Below, piece by piece: positions 1-5,992 of a stretch of 11,764 bases of DNA (the stretch's first letter is position 1; each line of letters starts with the position of its first letter). Under the pieces are notes generated by a model. The model was not told the DNA's origin and searched no databases. It saw only the letters and a program-made list of their open reading frames with translations. Location: assembly GCA_035306625.1 (NCBI GenBank), contig DATGNS010000163.1:1-11764 (forward strand), given 5' to 3'. Position numbers and translations under genes: made by a program. This DNA comes from Serpens sp035306625. Lineage in GTDB: Bacteria > Pseudomonadota > Gammaproteobacteria > Pseudomonadales > Pseudomonadaceae.

Positions 1-69
1 CTGGCCCAGGCGTCGGCCTGCGGAGTGATCGCTGGCCAGAAAAATGGCGTCAAGCCGGCAAATTCATGC

Positions 70-96
70 TCAGGCGAGGCGTGCGGCTGCCGATAA
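70..96 (+). promoter_or_regulatory. FliA (sigma-28) type promoter of the chemoreceptor gene
   Basis: Positions 89-96 read GCCGATAA, an exact match to the flagellar sigma factor FliA -10 consensus. A TCAGG at 70-74 lies 14 nt upstream and matches four of five bases of the TCAAG -35 element as I recall it for pseudomonads. Transcription would start near 103, giving a leader of about 40 nt before the start codon at 144. Chemoreceptor genes are known FliA targets, which fits. The -10 box is strong and the -35 box only fair. Confidence 0.6.
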
Positions 97-143
97 GACG
101 GGAACAAGGCAAAACAAAAAAGGCTGGAAAGGAGTTGCCGAGA

Positions 144-2279
144 ATGTTCCTGTCGCGACTGTCCATCACCTGGAAAATCACCTTGCTGGCAGGGCTGTGT
201 CTGGCATTGATCGTGGCCGTGCTGGTGAGTGCCGGCCTGTGGCAGACCCAGCGCAGCAGTGCCCTGGTGCGCGACGCGGCCGGCAGCATGCTGGAAGATG
301 CGGCACGCGAGCGCGTCGGCGCCTACGGCCAGACCCAGGCGCTGCTCGTCCGCCGCCTGTTCACCGACACCTATCAGTACGGCCTCGGCATCCTCGGCCA
401 GGTGCAGCTGATGCGCGAACTCTCCCAGGCTCGCATGGCCAGTGCGTTCGATTTGCGTGAAGACCTGGTTCGCCTGGCGCGAAGGGCGCTGCAGAACAAC
501 CCTGAACTGTTCGGTCTGTATCTGGTGTTCGAGCCGGATGCGCTGGATGAACGGGATGCGCTGTTCAGCGGGCAGTCCGAGTTCGGCGCCAACGAGGCGG
601 GGCGGTTTGCCATCTACTGGGCCCGCGACGAGCAGGAGCTGCATTTCGAGACCATGTCCGAAGAGCTGCTCAACGACACCACGCCGGGGAGCAACGGCAT
701 TCCCTACAACCGCTGGTACAGCTGCCCGCTGGAGCAGCGCCAGGTGTGCGTGATCGATCCCTACCTGGACGAGGTGGATGGCGTCGGCATCCTGATGACC
801 TCCATCGCCTTCCCGCTGCTGCGGGATGGCAAGCCGGTGGGCGTTTTCGGCGTCGACCTGGCCCTGGGCTCGCTGCAGGAGCTGGCTTCCGCAGCCAGCG
901 GGACGCTCTACGGCGGCCAGGGCAGTATCGGCGTGGTCAGCACCGCGGGTGTGCTGGCCGGACACAGCGGCGATGCCGGCCTGCTGGGCAAGGGCTTCGA
1001 CGCCGCCTACCGCCAGTCCGACCTGCTGCAGGGCATCGCCGAGGGGCGTCCCCGGGTCCAGCTGCACGGCCAGAGCATCCAGGTTCTGTATCCCTTCGCG
1101 CCCATTCCGAATGCCGCCCCCTGGGCCGTGGTGCTGGAGATTCCCCAGCAGGCGGTGCTGGCGCCGGTGCGCGCGCTGGAAGAGCAGTTGGAAGAGCGCC
1201 GCATCGACGACAGCCTGGTGTCGCTGACCCTCGGCCTGCTGGCCACCGCCCTGGGGCTGCTGCTGATCTGGCTGACCGCGCGCAGCGTGACTCGGCCGAT
1301 TGTCGCCGTGGCCGACCTGCTCAAGGACATCGTCACCGGCGAGGGTGACCTGACCCGCCGGCTGAACTACGCCAAGCAGGACGAGCTGGGCGTGCTGGCG
1401 GGCTGGTTCGACCGCTTCCTGGACAAGCTGCAGCCGATCATCGCGGAGGTGAAGCGGGCTGTGGGCGACACCCGGGCCACCGCCGATCAGTCGCTGGCGC
1501 TGGCCTCGCAGACCAGCGACGGCATGCAGCGCCAGTTCCGCGAGGTGGACATGCTGGCCACCGCCGCGCAGGAGATGAGCGCCACCGCCCAGGACGTGGC
1601 CAGCAACGCGGCCCGGGCGGCCGAGGCCACCCGCGGCGCCGAGGAGGCTTCGCGGGTCGGGCGCGGGGTGATCGATCGCACCACCGAGGAGTTCCAGGCA
1701 CTGATGCGCGACCTGACCAGCGCCATGGGGCTGATGCAGGGCCTGTCCGCCAACAGCGAACAGATCGGCACCGTGCTGGAAGTGATCCGCGGCATTGCCG
1801 AGCAGACCAACCTGCTGGCGCTCAACGCGGCCATCGAGGCGGCGCGGGCCGGCGAGGCGGGGCGCGGTTTCGCGGTGGTGGCCGACGAGGTGCGCGGCCT
1901 GGCGCAGCGCACCCAGGAGTCGGTGGGGGAAATCCAGACGGTGATCGAAACGCTGCAGAAGGATACCCGTGACTTGGCCGGCTCCATGCACGCCAGCTTC
2001 GAGCAGGCCCAGGAGAACGTCGGCCAGGTGGCCGAGGCGGTGGATGCCCTGGGACGCATCGGCGAGGCGGTGAGCCTGATCCACGACATGACGCTGCAGA
2101 TCGCCAGCGCCGCCGAGGAGCAGAGCGCGGTGGCCGAGGAAATCAGCCGCAACGTGGCCGGGGTACGCGGTGTCACCGAAACCCTGGCCGGGCAGGCCGA
2201 GGACTCGGCGCGCATCAGCCAGTCCCTGAACAGCCTGGCCAACCAGCAGCAGGCCCTCATGGACCAGTTCCGGGTGTAG
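144..2279 (+). CDS. Methyl-accepting chemotaxis protein, dCache type
   Basis: An inner-membrane chemoreceptor of 711 residues that would signal through CheW and CheA to the flagellar motor. Residues 12-33 form the first membrane helix. About 40-350 form a long periplasmic sensor domain with dCache features: an RWY cluster at 190-192, and strand-like segments ending in PVGVFGVDLAL with Asp238. The second membrane helix is about 357-379, followed by a HAMP domain (about 380-433) and a long cytoplasmic hairpin. The conserved tip lies near residues 545-593, containing EQTNLLALNAAIEAARAGE and then GRGFAVVADEVR. The protein ends in DQFRV, so there is no CheR/CheB-docking pentapeptide. The frame is open upstream, but ATG 144 is chosen because GGAG at 131-134 lies 9 nt before it and because the membrane helix follows at once. 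Family is certain; the ligand is not. Cys194 and Cys202 flank the likely pocket. Pseudomonas polyamine/histamine receptors of this general size exist, but that link is only a guess. Confidence 0.96.
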   Translation: MFLSRLSITWKITLLAGLCLALIVAVLVSAGLWQTQRSSALVRDAAGSMLEDAARERVGAYGQTQALLVRRLFTDTYQYGLGILGQVQLMRELSQARMASAFDLREDLVRLARRALQNNPELFGLYLVFEPDALDERDALFSGQSEFGANEAGRFAIYWARDEQELHFETMSEELLNDTTPGSNGIPYNRWYSCPLEQRQVCVIDPYLDEVDGVGILMTSIAFPLLRDGKPVGVFGVDLALGSLQELASAASGTLYGGQGSIGVVSTAGVLAGHSGDAGLLGKGFDAAYRQSDLLQGIAEGRPRVQLHGQSIQVLYPFAPIPNAAPWAVVLEIPQQAVLAPVRALEEQLEERRIDDSLVSLTLGLLATALGLLLIWLTARSVTRPIVAVADLLKDIVTGEGDLTRRLNYAKQDELGVLAGWFDRFLDKLQPIIAEVKRAVGDTRATADQSLALASQTSDGMQRQFREVDMLATAAQEMSATAQDVASNAARAAEATRGAEEASRVGRGVIDRTTEEFQALMRDLTSAMGLMQGLSANSEQIGTVLEVIRGIAEQTNLLALNAAIEAARAGEAGRGFAVVADEVRGLAQRTQESVGEIQTVIETLQKDTRDLAGSMHASFEQAQENVGQVAEAVDALGRIGEAVSLIHDMTLQIASAAEEQSAVAEEISRNVAGVRGVTETLAGQAEDSARISQSLNSLANQQQALMDQFRV

Positions 2280-2299
2280 GCGCGGCCGCGCGTCCCGCC

Positions 2300-2328
2300 C
2301 GGGCGGTCGGCGCTGTGCCGGCCGCCGG
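2300..2328. terminator. Candidate bidirectional hairpin between MCP and dgt
   Basis: Between two convergent genes, positions 2300-2310 pair with 2318-2328 across a 7-nt loop (CGCTGTG). Ten of eleven positions pair, one of them as a G-T wobble. No T-run follows on either strand, so it may be only a weak terminator or a chance GC-rich fold. A perfect 12-bp palindrome (CCGCCCGGGCGG) overlaps its left side at about 2295-2306. Confidence 0.35.
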
Positions 2329-2336
2329 GCCCGGTC

Positions 2337-3803
2337 CTACAGGGCCGCCAGGGTGTGGTACTCGTCCTGGGCCAGCTGGTCGGTCATGCCGCTGACGAAG
2401 TCCTGCAGCAGCCGGCAGCGATGATAGAACTCCCAGGCGGCGTCCCCCGCCTGTTCCTGCGTTGCACTCAGGTAGGCCTGCAGCAGCTGCCGGGGCAGAC
2501 GGCGGGCCAGCATCTGCTCCAGCGGCGAGCCCGCCGGCAGGCCACCGGCCAGGCGCAGGAAGGCATCGGCCGGCAGCCGCAGCAGCGGCGCATAGAAGTC
2601 CAGCAGCCCCTGGAGGATGCGATACCCCTGCAGATGCAGGGTCTCCACCTCGCGGTGACAGAACACCTGCTCGGCGGCCACGGCCTTGAGGGTCTGCACG
2701 ATGGCCGCCTCCGGGCTGCCATCCTCCAGCAGGGCGCGGTCCAGGGTGCCGGCATGCACCGCCGCGATGTGCGCGATGAACTGCCCGGCGGCGTGCTGCA
2801 CCAGGGGATGGATCAGGTTTACCCGCAACCAGATGAAGAATTCGCCGATCCGGTTGACGGGCTCGCGGTTGGCGCGTTCCAGGGCGTAGCCGAGTCGCGC
2901 GCGGAACGAATGACCGCCGTTGAGGGGGCGATCCGGATCGGCCAGCTCCTGGTACTTGGCCAGCAGCGCGGCGGTCAGCTGCTCCAGGTCGAAGAAGCCC
3001 TTTTCCACCGAGTCCTCGATATCGGCCAGGCAGTAGGCGATGTCATCGGCGGCCTCCATGATATAGACCGCCGGATGCCGCGTGCCCGGCGCGCGGTCCA
3101 GGGTGCGCCACAGTTCCTGGATGAAGGACTGCTCGGACAGGTAGAACCCCGGCTTCTTGCGCAGGTAGGCACCGGGCGTGCCCGGGGCCGGACGGGGCGT
3201 GTCGGCGCAGCGCACGTACTTGAGGATCGCCGCCGTCTGCACATAGGTGAGGTTCAGGCGCAGCAGGCGGTACACCAGGCGGATGCCCTGGGCATTGCCC
3301 TCGAAGACCCGCAGGTCGCGCAGCAGAGGGGCAACCGTCGCATCCTGCGCATCGAGGTCGGGCAGGGCGGCGCCGACCAGCCCGTCCAGGTTGCGCTTGA
3401 ACCAGTCGCCGATGGCGAATTCGCCGAAATGACCGAAGGGCGGATTGCCGATGTCGTGCAGCAGGCAGGCCATTTCCACCAGCGTTTCCAGGGCGGGCTC
3501 CAGCCCGTCCAGACCGTAGTCCGCCGCGCGCGGGCCCAGTTGCTTGTACAGGGTGCGCACGATGAAGCGGCCGGTCTGCTGCACCTCCAGGGAATGGGTC
3601 AGGCGGCTGCGCACGGCGGCGTTGCGCTCCAGGGGAAACACCTGGGTCTTCTGCTGCAGGCGGCGCACCGCCGCGCTGTTGATGATGCGCCCCCGATCGC
3701 TTTCCAGCTGGTCGAGCAGATGGGCCAGCTCGGCGCTGGCCTGGCGACGTTCATAGGGTCGCTGGGCGGACAGCGTCTGGCGAAAATCGGGCGCGGCGGG
3801 CAT
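2337..3803 (-). CDS. dgt: Deoxyguanosinetriphosphate triphosphohydrolase (dGTPase)
   Basis: Hydrolyses dGTP to deoxyguanosine and triphosphate in the cytoplasm, affecting dNTP balance. The 488-residue product belongs to the HD-domain superfamily. The metal-binding residues are visible in order: His70 (RLTHSLEVQQ), His116-Asp117 in LLHDIGNPPFGHFGE, and Asp253/Asp254 in EAADDIAYCLADIEDSVEKG. The length is close to the roughly 505 residues of E. coli Dgt, and the LLHDIGNPPFGHFGE wording is typical of that subgroup. The frame is open upstream to 3905, but the start at 3803 is preferred: GGAGG (plus-strand 3809-3813) lies 5 nt before it, and the extra 34 residues would run into the divergent globin gene and look like non-coding translation. 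It stands alone, convergent with the chemoreceptor and divergent from the globin gene. Confidence 0.95.
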   Translation of the reverse strand: MPAAPDFRQTLSAQRPYERRQASAELAHLLDQLESDRGRIINSAAVRRLQQKTQVFPLERNAAVRSRLTHSLEVQQTGRFIVRTLYKQLGPRAADYGLDGLEPALETLVEMACLLHDIGNPPFGHFGEFAIGDWFKRNLDGLVGAALPDLDAQDATVAPLLRDLRVFEGNAQGIRLVYRLLRLNLTYVQTAAILKYVRCADTPRPAPGTPGAYLRKKPGFYLSEQSFIQELWRTLDRAPGTRHPAVYIMEAADDIAYCLADIEDSVEKGFFDLEQLTAALLAKYQELADPDRPLNGGHSFRARLGYALERANREPVNRIGEFFIWLRVNLIHPLVQHAAGQFIAHIAAVHAGTLDRALLEDGSPEAAIVQTLKAVAAEQVFCHREVETLHLQGYRILQGLLDFYAPLLRLPADAFLRLAGGLPAGSPLEQMLARRLPRQLLQAYLSATQEQAGDAAWEFYHRCRLLQDFVSGMTDQLAQDEYHTLAAL

Positions 3804-3833
3804 GGAATCCTCCGGGTACGGCGGTTGAGCCGG

Positions 3834-3862
3834 TTGGTGATATCGCGGCGGGACTCTACCAT
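3834..3862 (+). promoter_or_regulatory. Candidate sigma-70 promoter of the truncated globin gene
   Basis: In the 89-bp divergent gap between dgt and the globin gene, TTGGTG (3834-3839) and TACCAT (3857-3862) are separated by exactly 17 nt. They match three and four of six consensus bases. The predicted start point near 3869 gives a leader of about 24 nt. This is plausible but weak on sequence alone. Confidence 0.35.
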
Positions 3863-3892
3863 GCGGCACCGTCTGTTTACCCGGAAACCGCC

Positions 3893-4324
3893 ATGAGCAC
3901 TTCAACCCCCGTCTTCGGCGTCGGCGACGCCTCCTTCCAGGCCGCCGGCGGCAGGGAGGGCCTGCGACGCCTGGTCGAGGACTTCTATCTGGCCATGGAC
4001 ACGCTGCCCGAGGCCGCCTGTGTACGACAGCTCTACCCCGAGTCCCTGGACCTGGCCAGGGACAAGCTGGCGACCTTCCTCTGCGGCTGGCTGGGCGGGC
4101 CGCGCGAATATGCCGAGCGCTTCGGACCGATCAGCATTCCGGGATTTCATACCCGCTGGCGGGTAGGGGAGCAGGAGCGGGACGCCTGGCTGGCGTGCAT
4201 GGCCTGGGCCATCGAACGGCAGGGCTACGCGCCGGCGTTTGCCGACTACCTGCTGACCCAGTTGCGGGTGCCGGCCGAACGGGTGCGTCAGGCCAGCCTG
4301 GCTGCCCGGGGCGAGCAGCCCTGA
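3893..4324 (+). CDS. Group II truncated hemoglobin
   Basis: A small cytoplasmic heme protein of 143 residues. It lines up well with group II (trHbO-like) truncated globins. Phe31-Tyr32 sit at the B9-B10 position that faces the distal pocket, Tyr48 in QLYPE matches CD1, and GGPREYAERFG (68-78) matches the conserved loop before the F helix. His86 is the expected proximal heme ligand, and Trp99 in RDAWLACM is the group II hallmark G8 tryptophan. All key heme residues are therefore present. Group II globins bind oxygen tightly and have been linked to oxygen or NO chemistry and redox stress, but no single role is settled. About 15 residues precede the globin fold. The ribosome site is poor (GGAA at 3883-3886). 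The neighbouring universal stress protein gene hints at a stress or low-oxygen setting, which is inference only. Confidence 0.9.
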   Translation: MSTSTPVFGVGDASFQAAGGREGLRRLVEDFYLAMDTLPEAACVRQLYPESLDLARDKLATFLCGWLGGPREYAERFGPISIPGFHTRWRVGEQERDAWLACMAWAIERQGYAPAFADYLLTQLRVPAERVRQASLAARGEQP

Positions 4325-4326
4325 AA

Positions 4327-4355
4327 CGCAAGGGCCGGCGGATGCCGGCCCTGCG
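4327..4355. terminator. Bidirectional hairpin terminator between globin and Usp genes
   Basis: Positions 4331-4339 (AGGGCCGGC) pair perfectly with 4344-4352 around a GGAT loop. The stem extends by CGC/GCG at 4327-4329 and 4353-4355 past a bulged A at 4330. It sits between two convergent stop codons. Read on the minus strand it is followed by the T-rich TTGCGTTT, so it is best as a terminator of the stress-protein gene. Its AACGCAAG edge recurs in the hairpin at 11573-11608. Confidence 0.7.
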
Positions 4356-4359
4356 CTGG

Positions 4360-4791
4360 TCACTTGACCAGCAGTACCGGCACCGGCACCTCGTGCACCA
4401 CGCGGGTGGCGACCGAGCCCATCAGCAGGCCGGTCAGGTTGCCCAGGCCGCGGGTGCCCATGACCACGGTGTCGCAGCCCAGCTTCTTCACCGCCAGGCC
4501 GATCTGCTCGGGAATGTTGCCCTGGGCGGTGTGGCGGCTGTGGGTGATGCCGGCGGCCTGCAGCTGCTCGGCCGGCCAGTCGAGCAGGTGCTGGGCCTGG
4601 TCGGCGGCGGACTTCTCCATGCGCTCGATCAGGTCGCCGGTCATGTATTCCCCGTAGACGATGGGCGGCTGCTGCACGTTGATCAGGTGGACGTTCAGCG
4701 TTGCGGAATGTTCGCGCGCGAAGTCGATCAGGTATTGCACGGCCCGCTTGGCGCTGTCCGAACCGTCGAAAGCCACCAGTACGTTGCGCAT
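4360..4791 (-). CDS. Universal stress protein, ATP-binding UspA family
   Basis: A cytoplasmic single-domain universal stress protein of 143 residues. It begins RNVLVAFDGSDSAKRAVQYL, the usual first strand and Asp-containing loop. Near the C-terminus it has GTRG, nine residues, then GS, an exact match to the G-2X-G-9X-G(S/T) nucleotide-binding motif, and it ends with the typical PVPVLLVK strand. It should therefore be of the ATP-binding class. Such proteins are induced by starvation, anaerobiosis or other stress, but their targets are mostly unknown. Two in-frame ATGs are adjacent (4794 and 4791). AGGAG (plus-strand 4799-4803) lies 4 nt from the first and 7 nt from the second, so the second is preferred. 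It is divergent from the membrane protein gene at 4922 with a 130-bp gap in which I saw no convincing operator or Anr/Fnr box. Confidence 0.93.
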   Translation of the reverse strand: MRNVLVAFDGSDSAKRAVQYLIDFAREHSATLNVHLINVQQPPIVYGEYMTGDLIERMEKSAADQAQHLLDWPAEQLQAAGITHSRHTAQGNIPEQIGLAVKKLGCDTVVMGTRGLGNLTGLLMGSVATRVVHEVPVPVLLVK

Positions 4792-4921
4792 CATTCATCT
4801 CCTGTTGTGTCTATAGGAGCAGGATAGTCCAGGTGCATGTCCGGCCATAAGCGTGGAACCGGCTCGCGCCGTGGGGCGCTTTGTCGCAGGGAGGCCTTCG
4901 CAACCGCTCCGGGAGGGCCCC

Positions 4922-5476
4922 ATGAACCGCCATTATTACGTCAGCGACAACCTCGACGAGCTGGAGCAACTGGAGCAGGAGCTGGAAGCCAGTGGCATTC
5001 CCGTCGAGCAGATCCATGTGCTGAGCGAGCAGGACGCCGAGCTCGAGCGGCACCGGGTGCACCCGGTGCCATCGGTGATGAAGACCGATGTATTCAACCT
5101 GGGCTGGCGCGGTGCGCTGGTCGGCCTGGTGCTGGCCGTGCTGGTGCTGCTGGTGGCCTGGCTGGCCGGCTGGACGGAGACGCGCGCCGGCTGGGGGCCT
5201 TTCGTGCTGCTGGCCCTGGTGCTGCTGGGGTTTTCCATCTGGGAAAGCGGGCTGATAGGCATCCAGCAGCGCAACCAGCATTTCCGGGTCGTGGAAAGCA
5301 GCCTGCAGGATGGCCGCCATGTGCTGTTCGTGGATGTGGAGCCCGCCGAGGAGGCGCTGCTGGCGCAGGTGATCGGGCGGCACACCGGCCTGCTGGAAGC
5401 CGCCACCGCTTCGTCGCTGCCCCACTGGCTCGTCGCCGGGCAGCAGCGCCTGAATCGCCTGCGCAAGATGATCTGA
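4922..5476 (+). CDS. Protein of unknown function with a transmembrane hairpin
   Basis: I do not recognise a characterised family. The 184-residue product begins MNRHYYVSDNLDELEQLEQE, reading as a short strand then a helix, with another strand near 28-34 (VEQIHVLS). Two hydrophobic helices at about 64-84 and 91-113 form a tight membrane hairpin. The C-terminal part (about 117-160) has a strand-helix pattern (VLFVDVEPAEEALLAQVIG) that could complete a ferredoxin-like fold with the N-terminal part. That would put a small soluble domain, split by the hairpin, on the cytoplasmic face. This fold idea is inference; proteins resembling the general-stress 17M domain have a similar layout. The ATG at 4922 follows GGAGG (4912-4916) at 5 nt and is preferred over upstream in-frame starts from 4853. 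It is divergent from the universal stress protein gene. Coding status is clear; function is unknown. Confidence 0.85.
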   Translation: MNRHYYVSDNLDELEQLEQELEASGIPVEQIHVLSEQDAELERHRVHPVPSVMKTDVFNLGWRGALVGLVLAVLVLLVAWLAGWTETRAGWGPFVLLALVLLGFSIWESGLIGIQQRNQHFRVVESSLQDGRHVLFVDVEPAEEALLAQVIGRHTGLLEAATASSLPHWLVAGQQRLNRLRKMI

Positions 5477-5520
5477 AGGCGCATTGACGGACTCGACCAG
5501 GCAACGTCAACTACAGCGGC

Positions 5521-5543
5521 CGACCCTGCTCGCGGCGGGGTCG
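5521..5543. terminator. Hairpin between the 184-residue gene and the HNH gene
   Basis: CGACCCTGC (5521-5529) pairs over all nine positions, one a T-G wobble, with GCGGGGTCG (5535-5543) around the loop TCGCG. It lies 45 nt after one stop codon and 32 nt before the next start. No T-run follows, so it may be a weak or Rho-assisted terminator, or an RNA structure in the leader of the HNH gene. Confidence 0.4.
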
Positions 5544-5575
5544 TCGCTCCGTTCCTCCCGATCGAGTTCCTGCCC

Positions 5576-5908
5576 ATGAGCAAATCGAACATTCCCTACA
5601 GCCAGCGCGAACAGGGCTACCGGGAAAAGGCCCTGAAGATGTTCCCCTGGGTCTGCGGCCGCTGCGGTCGCGAGTTCTCCGGCAAGCGCCTGAGCGAGCT
5701 GACCGTGCATCACAAGGACCACAACCACGACAACAACCCCGAGGACGGCTCCAACTGGGAACTGCTCTGCCTGTACTGCCACGATAACGAGCACTCGCGC
5801 TACACCGATGCGCAGTACTTCGCCGAGGCCACCCCCGGCGGCGACCGGCGCCCGAAGGAAACCTTCAAGGCCTTCGCCGGGCTGGCGGACCTGCTGAAAA
5901 AGTCGTGA
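5576..5908 (+). CDS. yajD: YajD-like HNH nuclease domain protein
   Basis: A 110-residue cytoplasmic protein matching the HNH family represented by E. coli YajD (about 115 residues). Two CxxC pairs, Cys27/Cys30 and Cys65/Cys68, form a structural zinc site. The ββα-metal core shows His45-His46 (TVHHKDHNHDNNPEDGSNWE), Asn60 and His69 (LYCHDNEH). All nuclease-type residues are intact, so metal-dependent DNA cleavage or nicking is chemically possible, but no physiological substrate is established for this family. The start is the first ATG of the frame; its ribosome site is weak (GAG about 10 nt upstream). It is a stand-alone small gene with no partner methylase, integrase or phage gene nearby, so there is no contextual support for a restriction or defence role. 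Confidence 0.9.
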   Translation: MSKSNIPYSQREQGYREKALKMFPWVCGRCGREFSGKRLSELTVHHKDHNHDNNPEDGSNWELLCLYCHDNEHSRYTDAQYFAEATPGGDRRPKETFKAFAGLADLLKKS

Positions 5909-5931
5909 TTGTGACGGGGTCGGCGCGGATG

Positions 5932-5962
5932 CTGCAGGCGAGGCGGGCAATGCCAGTATGAT
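5932..5962 (+). promoter_or_regulatory. Possible promoter before the coiled-coil membrane protein gene
   Basis: TATGAT at 5957-5962 matches five of six bases of the sigma-70 -10 box. The best -35 candidates (CTGCAG or TGCAGG around 5932-5938) are poor. A small hairpin (GGCGC, GCTT, GCGCC; 5963-5976) follows immediately, inside the presumed leader. Support is limited to the -10 box and its placement in an 84-nt gap. Confidence 0.3.
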
Positions 5963-5992
5963 GGCGCGCTTGCGCCGCAGCGGGGGAGATCC

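Noticed and set aside
1..100. The chemoreceptor starting at or before position 66, or an upstream gene tail
   Set aside because: The frame is open to the window edge, but the region holds a FliA-type promoter and the good ribosome site precedes ATG 144. Nothing gene-like could be supported in the first 60 bases.
2355..3896. A 513-codon plus-strand open frame opposite dgt
   Set aside because: The minus strand encodes a dGTPase with all catalytic residues; the plus-strand translation has no domain-like features.
3902..4798. A 298-codon minus-strand open frame covering the globin gene and overlapping the stress protein gene
   Set aside because: It lies out of frame with the real stress protein gene and antisense to a clear globin, and crosses a strong hairpin terminator.
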